64,000 nucleotides of DNA from positions 62,001-126,000 of the forward strand of contig NW_022985459.1 in NCBI RefSeq assembly GCF_010093595.1, in the 5' to 3' direction. Below the pieces are notes generated by a model. It saw nothing but the letters and a program-made list of their open reading frames with translations, did no database searches and was not told the DNA's origin. This document shows positions 43,521-55,629 of the stretch, one piece after another; the stretch's first letter is position 1, and each line of letters starts with the position of its first letter. Source of the DNA: Mytilinidion resinicola (taxonomy: Eukaryota > Ascomycota > Dothideomycetes > Mytilinidiales > Mytilinidiaceae). The translations under genes were made by a program, and so were the position numbers.

Positions 43521-44020
43521 CTAGCCAAATACAGAAACGGTGTTGGGAATAATGGTGAATCTCTCAGGTCCGCCACCATTCGTATGTCCGACGGTCTGGT
43601 TACTAGTGTAGGTGTACGTCTTTCCTTCCCTACAAAGGTATCAATTCGTCAGCATTCCAGATTCTCAAGTTCCATTCATGTCACCCACTGCTCGAAAGAA
43701 AACTCTACAAACACGTTTGCCTTGTCTCCCAAGTTCAACTCCTTGATCTTCACGCTTCCGAGAACATCGATTCCAAGGGTAGCACAAGGCTCGAAAACGC
43801 CTGGGACGCTCTCACCATCGCAGCCGTAAGCGTCGAAGGAAGGTTGGTTGAGAGGACCAACGGCGCCGGTGACGTTGAAGTCGTATCGACAGGTCGCGGC
43901 CGTGCAGGTGCTGGTGAAGCGTTCGACAGTCCAGTAGTAGCTGTCGGTGCGGGCTGTTGGGGCAGCGAAGGTGGAGGTGGCGAGGATAGCTAGGCTGAGG
44001 AGGATGTTCTTGGAGAGCAT
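43521..44020 (-). CDS. small secreted cysteine protein, possibly AA1-like
   Basis: Exons 44020-43689 and 43629-43521 (donor gtgggt, acceptor ttgtag, phase 2) give 146 residues. Start at 44020 gives a signal peptide (MLSKNILLSLAILATSTFAA). The mature part has four Cys (STCTAATC, YGC, EPC), then alternating hydrophobic strands (VKIKELNLGDKANVFVEFSF) and, after the intron, TYTYTSNQTVGHTN. The all-beta character with this Cys layout is reminiscent of Alt a 1-like (AA1-like) fungal secreted proteins, but I would not call it firm. The unspliced frame stops three codons after the donor. TATA box lies 139 nt upstream. Confidence 0.75.
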
Positions 44021-44158
44021 GTTTGCGGTTGTGGGGATCTCAAGGGGAGTTAACGAGTGTGTTCGACGTTTTGTTGGATCGGTGGAAGCTGATGAAGGTA
44101 GTGGTTGAAGCGATGGAATAAGTGGATAATGTTTTGAACCACCGTCTGGAGCTCTCCC

Positions 44159-44164
44159 TTTATA
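44159..44164 (-). promoter_or_regulatory. TATA box of the secreted-protein gene
   Basis: Reads TATAAA on the minus strand, 139 nt upstream of the ATG at 44020. Confidence 0.4.
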
Positions 44165-44499
44165 CCATCCTCCCCTCATCATCTCCTATTCTCCTTCGCC
44201 TCATCTTGATTATCCTCTACCATCATCTCCGTACCACAGCCTCAAAAGATACGAGCACAGAACGTCACTCGCTCTACCTTTCCTATGGCGGAGCGGTGCC
44301 AAGAACCACTCCACACGAGTATCGTGAAACTAGATGTCTCAACCTTCGTCTCCACTTCCCCGATCTACAGAATAACTCTGCCGGTTCGTCTTGCGCGTTT
44401 CAATTTGTATGCCATTTTGGAGGGATCGGCAAGCTTATTCACGCCACAGCGTCCGTGCCGTCTTACCCATTATCACTAATCGGACCTCCGAACACGATG

Positions 44500-45600
44500 C
44501 CAATGCCAAGGCAGTGGAATTCGGGCAGCCTTTTGACTGGCCAGCTAGCTGCTATCTGTAGTACTTCTTACAGTGATATCGAGCGAGCATAATTGCAGCC
44601 CGAGAGGTGGCATATTCATGGGCGCCAAACTTGCGACCCAGTATTTGACCTCCGTATTTCCATCGCCCGCATCACAGTGCCTTGCCAAAGGTCCAGACGC
44701 ATCCTTTTGCTACTTTTTAGGGTACCCCCATAGGCTTCTGTGACTCCGACCACGATGTCAAAGTTGATGTAGGGAAAATTAGACTACCTCTTGACTTCCC
44801 GGTCACATGCTAGCTGGGCTTCTCCTCACAGCGGTGTCTAGCTTCCAAAGGTACACTCAAGCAGTAGTAGATACGAGGTACTAACCTTGTAGCTACTCTA
44901 ACCTAATGTCAAGGCTCATGCAGTAGATAATAGGCTACGTTTTGGCTGCCCGGCCACATGACAACGGGGCTACTCCTGACAGTGGCACCAAGCTAGTAAG
45001 AAGGAAGCCCTAGCAGCCTTATATCCGATTGGCTAACCTTACAATCTAGGACTAAAGACCTCCGAAGAGAAGGTGTATGAGAACGGACGAGTATCAGCAC
45101 TAAAAATATGGAATCCACACGCCCGGTTGCCACTGCTTGGGGTACCTTCATGGGCCTTCTCCAATCCGAACACCATGTCAAAGTGGACACAGTGGAAGTC
45201 AGACTGTCTTTTGATTAGCCGGCTGCCTGCTAGCTTGGCTCCTCCTGACGGTGGTGTTGAGCGAGCAAGAGCCGAATTTACGCACTACTATGTCCGTATC
45301 CTAAAACTTTAAACGTAAGGAAACCAATGTCAAAGCTGACGCATTTGTATTATGGTACCCTTTGACTGATTCAATGCCTGCTATCTGGGGTACTCCTCAC
45401 AGTGGTGTTGAGCGAGCAAGGACCGAACTCAGGCACTGATATATCGATGTGCTGAGACGGGATGCAAAGAAACGGATCGTCAAGATAGATGCGGTGGAAA
45501 TCGGGCTACCTTTTGCCTAGCCGGCTACATGCTGGCTGGGCTCCTCCTTACGGTGGCGTCGAGCGATCAAGAGCGGAACCCGTGCAGTGGTATTATTGGG
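44500..45600. repeat. cluster of six diverged ~150-bp repeat units
   Basis: Core sequences near 44560, 44815, 44965, 45235, 45387 and 45537 share (t/c)tcctcacggtggtg(t/c)(t/c)gag(c)gagcaaga, each preceded by a variant of tgactagccggctgcatgct and, further up, of aatgtcaaagctgatgcagt. Spacing is about 100-170 bp. Some units begin with a sequence like the MITE end (ttgccactgcttggggtacc at about 45128). No coding potential. Confidence 0.65.
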
Positions 45601-45734
45601 GACAGTGTAAGTAGGTAGCAATGAGGGGCCTAGTTGGTATGCTTGTGAGTGGAACTCGGAGTTGCGGTATGTAGGTCGAGTAAGGCATGTCAGCACGCCG
45701 GGTGTGAAAAGGTACCACACTCATCAAGCATTCC

Positions 45735-45880
45735 GTCTCGTGTGTACACCTGTTTGCCACCGCTTGGGGTACTTCAACGAATTTCCACGTTGTTCAAAGT
45801 GAAGGCTTTCTATCTCGTTCAAATCCCTGAAAATGTAGGGAGGCACCCCAAGCAGGGGCAGACAGGTGTACACACGAGAC
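45735..45880. mobile_element. MITE, best-preserved copy, 146 bp
   Basis: Terminal inverted repeats of about 36 bp: left begins gtctcgtgtgtacacctgt, and the right end read backwards begins gtctcgtgtgtacacctgt as well. Both continue to cttggggt with about three mismatches. The interior has no ORF. Target-site duplication is not clear. Confidence 0.75.
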
Positions 45881-46074
45881 AGCTTGTGGTAGGATTATAA
45901 GACTCAGTTTTCCATTGTTGTTTATTGTCCGCTAATCATTGAGAAGCGAACCAACTATGTATTCCGGTCACACATATGAAGCCCTCCATAGCACCGCCAG
46001 ACAAACTCCAGATTCCACCCAGGACCGACGCAATATAAGAGGTGGTCACCGTGGTCGAGTTTCCAGCCCAGCTC

Positions 46075-46429
46075 TCAGTCCAGCTTCTCCGAAAGTCCCT
46101 GTGGTTTCCTACAGCGTTGTCAGCATCGTCAGCATGATGGTTTCGGGGTTTAAAATCCTTACACGAGGTAGGCGATGAGCACCCCGACCCCGACAAGGAC
46201 GAGGCAGATGGCCAACGCAGCCCACATCTTGCGGTTGGTGATTATGGATCTGACCGACGGGCAGTCCTGGAGGGAGTCCTTCGCAGCACGAAGCGCCTGA
46301 CGTTGGCTCTCGAGCATCTTGAAGGTTGCGACGTTGAAGTAGGCAGGCGCCAGTTCGTGAGATGAGTAGAGTCTGTGGCAGGGTGGGGTTTAGTGGTAGC
46401 GGTGAAGGGCGGCTTCGCAGGTACGTACG
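46075..46429 (-). CDS. small C-terminally anchored membrane protein, 5' part unresolved
   Basis: Coding-like exons end at donor gtacgt (46429) and continue at 46372-46163. The second reads LYSSHELAPAYFNVATFKML, then ESQRQALRAAKDSLQDCPS, a basic residue run and one membrane helix (WAALAICLVLVGVGVLIAYLV). Translation either stops directly there (GTG TAA) or, after a 54-nt intron from gtaagg, ends with a short tail at 46075. The layout of an amphipathic helix followed by a C-terminal anchor is like tail-anchored proteins such as SNAREs, but no family is recognised. No in-frame ATG lies in the readable first exon, so a further 5' exon is needed or translation starts at the internal Met. Confidence 0.4.
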
Positions 46430-49299
46430 ATTTGTTGCTCAGTTCGTGACAGGACAGTTCACCCGCAGTAGAGTGCGTGCGGTTCGAGATCGAGCGAGAT
46501 GTGTGTGCGACGATTGGTGAATTGAAACTTGTGTGGATGAAGGCGAGGTGGTGGTGGTGGATGAAGAGGCGCGACGACGACGTCCGCGAAGACGGCGGAA
46601 CAGCAAAAGACGGCCGATCACGAGACCTTGCGTCATGACAGGCTTCAGAACCTCACTTCGCTCCATCCCACCGCTCTCAGAGTACCCAAGCCGAGAACGT
46701 CGTGTAGAATTGAGAAGTGCCAGCTGCATGCTGTCTCGCCGTCGGTGTTTGGGGGCGCTCTAGAGAAGCAATTGCTTCACGCAGCATAGTTGACGTGGGT
46801 CTTCTTTTGAAAGCACTTCCAGCGAAGCAGAAAGACATTGCCGCAGTGTGCTTCACTGCTCGTGGACTTCGTGACAATGCCAGACTCACTGGCTGGAGGG
46901 ACAGCCCATTCAGGGAACAGCCTTGCCGGCTCGAGGACTCTGGACCTGCTCCTTCTTCGTCCTCAGCAGACAGCACGTCACGCCAAGAACGAAGTAGCTG
47001 CCCGACTGAAAAGCTTCTCGCCCACACATCTCCTTCTCTCCTCCTTCACCAACTCTTCATCGCCTCGCGGCTCGCCGCAGGCTTCATCGCCTAAGCGTTA
47101 GTCAGAGTCTTCTCCCTTCTACCCGTCCGTCACTCACCCAGCGTGCATCCAGCTTCCCGACCTTATTCCCACCGCGTGGTCTGGTCGGCAGCAGCTCTAG
47201 AGCTCAGCAGCCGCTCGCATGCTGCTGCCGGCCAGACTCCGCGCATCGCACCATGTGGTGCGGGCGTCCTCCCAACCCAGACTCGAGTCAGAGCCAGCAC
47301 TTTCGCGGTGAGTTGCCAATCCTCTTTGGCTTCTCTGGCTATAGCTAACGTTGCAACCAACAAGATGCGTTTTTCCACCGTCGCTATCACCCTCGCGGCC
47401 GCTGGGCATCCCCCAAGGGCGTCCCGATCGACGTGCTGCCTCGACGCATACCTCGACACCTCCTCATAGCCTCTCTTGAAGACCTATGGCAAACCCCTAT
47501 GTGGCTTGGGCCTGCTATGATCCAAGATGCCTCCGACGGCTGCGCCTCCGTCACAATCTCAACAGGCACAAATCGGCGCTGGATGCTGTCAATTTCCTCC
47601 CAACACAGTCTCCATTGGTATGCCACCTAGTCCGTTGCATTGACGCACATTACTGACGAACTGGGCCATCAGGTGGTCCGAAGCTGGAACTCTAGCTGGG
47701 CGTTCGTCACCTCGAAACCTTCGGCACCTTCCACAGCGTTCATACTGTTCACCACCCTGCAAACACGGATATCCAAGTGAGTTCTGTTGCCCTCGTCGTG
47801 CACGCATGTACCGAGTACTGACGGGCCAGCGTCAACGAATGGTTGGGACCGCCCGACGGACCACCGCGTCCCGCCCTCGCGGTACTTCTACATGTGCTAC
47901 AACAAACATTCAGCCCCATGTCGTCGACACTCTCCTACCCAGTGCGGACCCTCTCGGTCAAACCCTTTCGGCTGTTCTTCCGCTCATACACACTTATATG
48001 GTTGGATGAGGGGCTCTCAAAGTACACCTTTGGTAGTCAATAGAAGAACTTTGCTCATACTGAACTATTTTGCTGCCGTGATTTGACCATCATGTCCATG
48101 CGTCCTGTAAACGATCTGTCAACGTTTCGTGCTCTTCCAAGGACGGATGCACCGTATGACTTTCTGACGCTCAATACTTGTACACCCCCTATACTTGGCC
48201 AAGTAAGTCGTCGCGCTGAACATGTCAAAACCATACTGCTAGGCTCCTGGGGGTACACAGTTCCAGCGACTTCAATGTAAATGATGAGATGCCCTCCGAA
48301 TTGAGTTGATGACATTCCTACTTTGGGCACATGGACGGCATGTTTAAGAACTCCGGGGCGTACTGAATTTCAAAGCAGTGAATGTAACGTTCCAGCCGTC
48401 TTGAATAGGGATCAAGCTCCCCTGCCAGCACATTGTACGGAATAAGCGTGTTATCGAAAAGGAGGTGCCTTTTCAAGATTTATATTGATATGTGCTTGGC
48501 TATCCTTTTCTCTTGCAAAGCCAGATCTTGTAGAGCTACGAAGATATATAAACACTAGCCAACAGAAACAAGGATGGAGGCGGCCTCCTGGCCGGATCCG
48601 AGAGAGGTAGATGTGGTGTCTCAGTAATCTGTGACAGCGTAGGGGTCGGGATGACGAATACTTGGTGCTGTATCTGGACGGAGACCCAGTAGAGAGCCTC
48701 GTCAGCGCACACGTTGCCTTTGGTGGCGGTGTGATGGAGATGAGGAGAGAAGGAAGAAGGTCGACGGTGGGGGAAGGGTAATCACGTGTTTCGGCCGCCA
48801 ATCTCGTATATCGCACATCGACTCAGCTGAAACGTGCATAATAGCCTTATAGAAGACGCTCAAAAGTCCAAAGGAATGACTTGTTTTGCTCAATATGCAA
48901 AGTTTGTGCTTTACATCAATCTAGCGTTCCACGTGATCTGCGCCCGATGAGCACGTAATACTGCCCTTGTCAATCGTCCACATTTCCCCTTCGCAAGATA
49001 TATCTACGATATGGATTTCCATTCTCTCCTTTGATATCAGTCTTTCTCGTTCCTGGGAGTGGTGCAATGTTGCGTTGCTCAGGCATGGCTTAGCTCTCTT
49101 ACTCAGCGCTACCTATTCTATTCTCGCCCTTCGGCCATGTCGCAAAGTCCGAAAGTCCGTCCGAGAGCCGGCATATCCGCTCTGACAAGCACTCACGACA
49201 CTCTCTTGATATGCCTTTCTATGTCCGCGTCGCTCTCTAGGAGAAGTCGGCCGACGTACCTCCCATCTCCATCATCTTATCAGATTCATAACTCCCACC
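46430..49299. other. 2.9-kb region with no supported gene
   Basis: A signal-peptide-like start occurs at 47364 (MRFSTVAITLAAAG) but the downstream frames do not hold together; it may be a gene remnant. ORFs at 48055-48330 and 48451-48816 (minus) show no domain. The last 300 nt are the promoter side of the Zn2Cys6 regulator. Confidence 0.35.
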
Positions 49300-51924
49300 A
49301 TGTCGGCTCGTAGCACTGGGTCCCGTTCCCGCTCCCGTTCGCCATCATCTGACCACGATGGATCGCCAGAGAAGAGGGCCAGCAAGAAGAGAAAGGTGCT
49401 CTCGTGCTATGCTTGTCGGAACCGGAAGATGAAATGTGACCGCCTGTTCCCAGTATGCGGTCGCTGTGCAAGAACGGGTAGGGCAGAGCAATGCTCCTAT
49501 GACCCAAGATTGGTGGAAGAGTTTCAAGGGGGTGCACTCGGACACTCGGGGATGAATGGTGCTGGAATGGCGGCTCCGAGCCACGCCCAAATCAGCATGC
49601 CTTTCATGCCGCCTCCACCCCATGGAGGTGCGCCAACCTCTGATTCCGTCGCCTGGAAAATGCAGATGCAGCAACAAAGGATCGAGATGCTAGAAAAGAA
49701 GCTTGCGGGTCTGGATACCTCCCAGTCAACTCTTGGTACAGGGTTTAGCCAAGATGATGAGACCCCAAATAACGTCGAACCGCCCAAGGAATCCATGATG
49801 TTCAGAGGAAGTAGTTTCAAGACCCATTTCTACGGTTCTACAAGTCCAATGGCTCTTCTCGTTCAGGTATGCGACTGTCCCGTTCAACAGGCAATCGACT
49901 AATGATTCAAGTTTCCTGAGGTTCATGTCTTTACAAAAGGTGCGATGACTTCAGATTCCGCGATGGCACGCATCAAGGCCGACTTCAAGTCATTCCGCGC
50001 CCGCAGGAAAGTCATCAAGGCAAGCACCCATCAGCCTGGCCAATATATCCCGGATGCCGACATCTTAGCACTCATACCTCCAAAAGATGTCGTGTACAGT
50101 CATGTGTTGCTCTACTTCCAGAACTACGAGAACACATACCGTATCTTGCACCGTGGATCCTTCTGGCGGGAGTTCGAGCGGTTCAGTGAGAATCCCGCAG
50201 ACAGCGAATCGTGCTTCTACGTCACTCTACTTCTGGTTATGGCTACTGTGCGTTGCCTATCTGACGAAGGGGATAAGGTGTTCCTCGGTGACAGCTCGTC
50301 TGGACGCGAAGAAGCAGGAGCATGGATCGAGGCCGCTGAAACATGGGTTGCTCGTCAAAGCCGAAAACATCTCACGCTCCCTTTCTTCCAGGTCCAATGT
50401 CTCCTAATTCTCGCAAGACGTATCAACAGCATCAAAGTGAAGCAGGACTGGATACACACTGGTGAGTTGATTAGATGCGGAATGTCCGCAGGCCTACATC
50501 GCGACCCGGCGCTGCTTAACCCCAAGAAGACGGACGAGTTCACCAAGGAGATGAGACGGCGAATTTGGGCAACTATGATGGAACTAGAACTACAAGCCTG
50601 TCTCGAGAAAGGGATGCAGTCTTGCCTGACCAGCCTCAGTTTCGACTGTCCCGTCCCCGCGAATGCCGAAGATTCTGTCTTCTGCACGGGCAGCGCCTCA
50701 GCACCACTTCCACAAACCTTTTCCGATTTCACAAGCTCGTCATACCTTCACATCTCTCGCCGCAGCCTCCCTCTCCGAATCCACCTGACCTCCTTACTCA
50801 ACACCCCGAAGGGCGGTCTCCAGTACGAAGACGTGATCCACTATGACGCTCAACTCAACGCCGCCATCGCCGCTCTCCCAAACTGGACGGGCACCCATAC
50901 CCAGAACGCCGCCATCCTCCTCGACCTCCAGCTCCGCCAATTCCTCCTCATCCTACATCAGCCCTTCACGAAGCTTGCTGGCAGTAATCCGCGCTACGCA
51001 TATTCCACAACTGCTACCCTCAGCGCGGGTAGCAAGATACTCATGCAGCACACCACTCTCACAGCCGCCGGCTCGCACATGCTCAACATGCTCCGCAACG
51101 ACGTCTTCCGCGCCGCCATCTCACTCGGCCAAGCAATATACGCCATATCGGTGCCCCCAGTCCTCCCATTGCCGCAAAACGGCTCCGCGGTCAATCGTGG
51201 ACCTCCGCGCGAGCAACCTGAGCAGCCAGATATCAATGACCCAGACAATCCGCTGAAGTATCCCTCAACCTCATCTCATCCTCCTCTTGCGCTGCTAGGC
51301 GCCGTTAAGTACGTCCCCGATTCTCCCCCCAATCTGCTCTGACTGACTTCGGTTAGTAACATCAGTCCCATCTCCTCCAACTTCCTCCTTACCACCATCG
51401 CCACCGCCGCGGCGCCCCTCCTCGACACCGCCCTCGAGATCTTCGAATCCAAGGCCTTGCGTCTCGGCACTGGCTACATGGAATACTGGATCATGGCCGC
51501 CGCCGCTGGACTGGCCGCGCCCGCTCCCGCCGGCGCGTCGGGGACGGAGGAAGACGCGGCACGAGCGCGCGGGCAAAAGGCGATTGAGAAGATAACAAGA
51601 TTGTGCTACAAGGTGCTTGCGCTGCAGCCGAGCGTCGGGAGCGAGCTGGGAGATAGCTTGAGAGCGGGTTTGGGGGTAGACGGCGCGCAATCTAGTGGGG
51701 CCGCGTATTCGAGTGCTGGTGGACAAGCTGGAGGTAGTGGACCGGGGGCTCAGCTTGGGGGAAATGTTGGTACGGATGGCACGAACGCGAATGGTGGCGG
51801 TATGATGGATATTGGGCTTGGAGTACGCGAGTTGGATGACTTGCCGCCTTTTGATACGCCGACGGATAATGGGCTGGGGTGGGCGTGGACGGACTTTTGG
51901 GAGTTTGATATGGGGGATCTGTAG
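49300..51924 (+). CDS. Zn2Cys6 binuclear-cluster transcription factor
   Basis: Exons 49300-49866, 49912-51308 and 51357-51924 join in phase (0, then 2) to 843 residues. Residues 36-65 form the zinc cluster C-x2-C-x6-C-x6-C-x2-C-x8-C (CYACRNRKMKC...CGRC), preceded by a basic run (KRASKKRK). A short helix follows (MQMQQQRIEMLEKKLAGL), likely the dimerising coiled coil. The fungal transcription-factor homology domain covers the middle (GELIRCGMSAGLHRDPALLN, RRRIWATMMELELQACLEKG). The C-terminus is Gly/Ser-rich and acidic with a WTDFWEFDMGDL end, a plausible activation segment. It should bind CGG-type half sites in the nucleus; targets cannot be told. Confidence 0.93.
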
Positions 51925-51957
51925 ATGTGTATATACAGTCCTGGGACATGAGTTTGA

Positions 51958-52330
51958 GTGCATGTTTTTGCCGCCGGTTGGGGTACTTCTATAGACTTTT
52001 CAAACTCTGAATACGATGTAAAAGGTAGACGCAATAGAGAGCAAGCTGCTTTCTGACTAATCGGATGCCTGCCCTCTGCGCTACTCCTCACGGTGGTGTT
52101 GAGCGTGCAAGAACTGGACTCAAGCGCTGTTATATCCCTGTGCTGAAAATTGAAGCATATAACACCAACGTTAGAGCTGATACAGTGAGAGATAGGGTTC
52201 CTTTTGACTGACGGAGGACTTGCTAGCCGGGCTATTCCTCCTAGTGGTGTCGAGCCAGCAATAGCGGAAACAATATATTGACATGTCCGTGTGCCCAACT
52301 GTAGCATGGTACTACCGCACAGAAACACGT
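51958..52330. repeat. two ~150-bp repeat units with a MITE-like left end
   Basis: Begins tttttgccgccggttggggt (like the MITE end). Cores lie near 52078 (ctactcctcacggtggtgtt) and 52228 (ctattcctcctagtggtgtc). Confidence 0.6.
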
Positions 52331-53115
52331 CCTACGTCACCTTCCCGCAAAAAAAATGAAAGCAACTAGGTTCTAGCTGAAGATTTTAGGGATTCGTGGC
52401 AAGAGAGACAGAGAAGTGGTGAAATAGAAAGCTATACCAAAATTGACAAAAAAAGAAGTGAACAGACCCACCGGGACTCGAACCCCCATCCAGCCGTCGG
52501 GAGGCAGAAAAAAAAAGAGTTTGTGTTCCAAAGATTAGATTGTAAGGCGTAATGCGCGGCTCGCGGTAACCTCTGGTAAAAGGCAAGAGATTAATCCCAG
52601 TCAACACCGACGCACCTTACGAAATGACCGCCGAAAATATTAGGTATATATAGGCTACTAGATTGCGCGCGTCACATGTGATCAATTGGGAGAGGGTCGG
52701 TTATAGTGTCACAGCTCACGCGTGGAGTGTTTGTTGGGGAGGCAAGTCATCACGTCATGAATGAATCAACGATTGGGATTCAGTTCATAGTCTCACCACA
52801 CTTACATCTGATCTCCACTGGGGATGGGTTGCGAGGGCAAGGCGGACAACGCCATCACCGTGCACAAGTGATAAAATGGTTGCAATCTAGTTCACAGTCT
52901 CACAGCTCTACATTTGGTGTGCGCTTGGGAGAGGGCAAGACACCTAACGTCATCACAGTGTGAATTGCAAGAACACGCTGCGCAGAATCGCAGTCACAAG
53001 TAAGACAGAAGAGCAGAAGCCCGCATACCAGGTTTTCATTTTCACCATCTGTACTACCGAAAACCGACTGAAGCTCTTCACCACACTACCCAGGCCATCC
53101 ACATCACCTCCAACC
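52331..53115. other. intergenic; tRNA 3'-half-like remnant at 52466-52490
   Basis: On the minus strand GGTTCGAGTCC (52474-52484) is a perfect tRNA B-box, followed about 20 nt later by a T run (52448-52454), as at a Pol III terminator. No matching 5' half or acceptor stem was found. Otherwise empty. Confidence 0.3.
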
Positions 53116-54782
53116 CTACAAGTTCCTCTCTGTGAAGGCTGGGATCTTGACGATCAGGGCAGCATTGGAGTACAGGACCCCCATCTCAGCCTGGTTTCCG
53201 TACTGTTTTGGCGAATTAGTCAATGCACTGACGTAGACTAGACACACTGTCAAATAAGGAAAACAGATATGCATACCGCAAGATAAGCCATGGCGGCATC
53301 CGAATGCTTCGGCTGGGTGAGCCAAACCACCGTCTCGCGCGTGTGCGAGCCCCAGGTCTCCACGAGCTCGCTGGTGGAGCAGTCTTCGGTAGAGATGTCT
53401 GACAAATATGTGCTGTAGAGCATGTCGCCGATGTATTCGCCTGCATGTGCCGGGGGCGGGTCAGCATTGCGCATGCATTGGAATTGAGACAGTGAGTAGA
53501 AGCGGGTCTGCGGGCTACTTACGCTTGGGCTGCACTGAGGTCTCCTCTTCGTCGCCGTAGTCGTCGAGATATTCGGGATCCAGAATCGGCTTCAAATTGA
53601 CCTCCAGGTTCAGTGCCTTGAATATCTCGTATAAGGCCATGTCGCTCCCTTTGAGAGAGCCAGGCAGGTGCTTGATGCCCTCTTCGTGGGTGTGGGCGTA
53701 CGCGTGAGAGCAGTATACACCGACCAGGCCGCCTGTTGTAGTTAGTAGTGCGCATTCATTAGAGCACTGCGTGAAGGAAAGACCTACCCTCCTTCATGAA
53801 TGCGGGTAGTTCTAGCATGCTGAGGATGGCGTCGTATAGCGGAAGGGCCGTCGGGTCTAGCCAGGGGCAGCGGCCGGCAAGGTCGCCGGACCCGGAGGCG
53901 ATGTAAAGGTGGTATGTGAGGGTGATTCGGTGGCCAGACTTGACTTCCAGGACCTCGTGCTCACAGTCGCTGTAGAAGGCAGCCCATTGAATCTCTGCTG
54001 CATCGGTGCTGCCCGCGCCTGTGCTTCCCCAGTTGTAGATGATTGCGTTGCCGTTGTGTCTCACGACTAGCTCGCCGCCTTCGTGGTCGCAGGGGAGGCA
54101 AACGACGAGGGAACCGAATTGGGTGGAGCCGCGAGGGGTGTCGACGTGGGCTTTGAATTTGCCAGAAGGGCCGGAGTAGACCTATTGGTGTCAGTGAGAC
54201 TGCAAGGAAGACAACGCAGTGTGGAACACTTACATTCAACTTGTAAAGCTCAGCCCGAACACCACGAGAAATGTCTCCGCCCGGCAAGCTCGGGAGCAAG
54301 ATCTGGGCAATCACGTCGATGATACCGACTTCGTAGGGATTGAAAGTCGAGCTGAATGCAGTAGTATCGAGCTTCGTGGCCTTGCGGTATGTCTCGTCGT
54401 AGATATCTTTCCCATTGTGTCCGAAGGTAGCTGGCTGGCAGTCATTGACCAGATTCTCTAAGCTAGATGCATCTCCGGGCTCGCAGGGAAGAGTAATCTT
54501 CGAGATGAGACCTTCGACGGTGGTCGAGTCCCAGCGAATCGTGATAGGAGCACTGGGCGCTTTTGTCAGGCTCTGAAGGGCAGGTTTGCCAGCCTCAGGT
54601 CTGGTCGCAGAGGGAGATAACTGCGAACTTCCTCCGCCAGAGCTAGGCTTCACAACTGGGATGTTGCCGCCAATGGTGTACGTAGCGCCGATACGCTCCT
54701 CCTCGATGCGCTTGCTGAGCTGGGAGAGGAGTTTGTCGCAGGTCATGGCTGCGAGGGATCGGGCGCCGTCGGAAGAAGACAT
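53116..54782 (-). CDS. 2OG-Fe(II) dioxygenase, prolyl-4-hydroxylase-like
   Basis: Five exons: 54782-54234, 54181-53788, 53732-53523, 53440-53277, 53202-53116, all in phase, 467 residues. The iron-binding triad is visible: H195-V-D197 in KFKAHVDTPR and H258 in DCEHEVLEV; R268 (SGHRITLTY) would hold 2-oxoglutarate. FGSLVVCLPCDHEGGELVVRH is the jelly-roll strand pair typical of P4H-like domains. The N-terminal 180 residues are not clearly homologous to a named domain, and the C-terminus carries acidic EEET and Trp-rich parts. It should hydroxylate a protein or small substrate with O2 and 2-oxoglutarate. TATA box lies 113 nt upstream. Confidence 0.88.
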
Positions 54783-54894
54783 AGTAGCTGTTAGTGGGAG
54801 TGTTTAGCGTTGCTAGGCAGTGTTGACTTTGCGGATACAACTAACACGAGCTGGGGATTGAAGAGTTGACGGTCGTGTGCGGTGAATAACAGCC

Positions 54895-54900
54895 TTTATA
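54895..54900 (-). promoter_or_regulatory. TATA box of the dioxygenase gene
   Basis: Reads TATAAA on the minus strand, 113 nt upstream of the ATG at 54782. Confidence 0.45.
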
Positions 54901-55139
54901 GTCGCGGAACCGGGAGACTTTGGCAGGGGTGTGCAACCTTTGGCCAGGCAGCATCAGACCGAGGACACGGGACTGACGCCAGGTCACGTGAATATGTAGC
55001 ACAAAGTAGGCACCAAACGGAGGCCTTATCGACACAGCACAGAAACGAAGGTTCATTGGACATATTGAGATTTCGACAAGAAAAGGCGGAGAAATCCGGT
55101 GAGCGTCTATGCAAGGTGCTTTTGCAACTGCGTGATGTA

Positions 55140-55440
55140 CCCTGTCATCGCTGATACCTGTTAGCCAGGGTACTCCTTACGGTGGTGTCGAGCGAGCAAG
55201 AGTGGAGCCGGAACAGCGGTATATCAATGTGCCTAAACTTATGACCTAGTACTATAGCTAGGCCGTTCTGAAAGAGAAACAAGGGTCAATACAGTGAAGA
55301 TTGGACTGTTTCTTGACTAACCCACTGCTTGCTAGCTGAGCTACTCCTTACGGCGGCATCGTAAGAGCAGAAGTGAAGCCCGAGCAATGGTATTTCTGCG
55401 TTCTCGACTAACGACCTAGTATTGAACTCACGATTCATAG
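55140..55440. repeat. two ~150-bp repeat units
   Basis: Cores tactccttacggtggtgtcg (55167) and tactccttacggcggcatcg (55342), each followed by agcaagag / agcagaag and a short unit tail similar to that at 19262-19425. Confidence 0.65.
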
Positions 55441-55629
55441 ATAGCAAGTGCGAGAATAGTTTAGTATTATGACCTCCGTTTGCTAGACAACCTGTCATGT
55501 CCTACCTAGACACGCACGCTTCCTGATACCTACTGGTGGTCTTCAAGAACCTTACTTTGACGCTTGTGTCCACCAAATTGACGGAAGATGCACGGAAGTT
55601 TTCAAATCCGAGGAAACCTTCGTTGTCTC

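Larger units (their letters stand above)
54783..55629. other. intergenic, includes repeat units
   Basis: The first 200 nt are the promoter of the dioxygenase. 55140-55440 carries repeat units, listed separately. No gene. Confidence 0.4.

Noticed and set aside
47364..48043. Signal-peptide-like start MRFSTVAITLAAAG and downstream frames
   Set aside because: No set of splice sites gives a continuous product and no family is recognisable; possible remnant only.
48055..48330. 91-codon minus ORF
   Set aside because: No domain or conserved pattern; probably chance.
52466..52490. Complete tRNA gene
   Set aside because: Only the T-arm side is present; no acceptor-stem partner (gacccac) upstream within reasonable distance.
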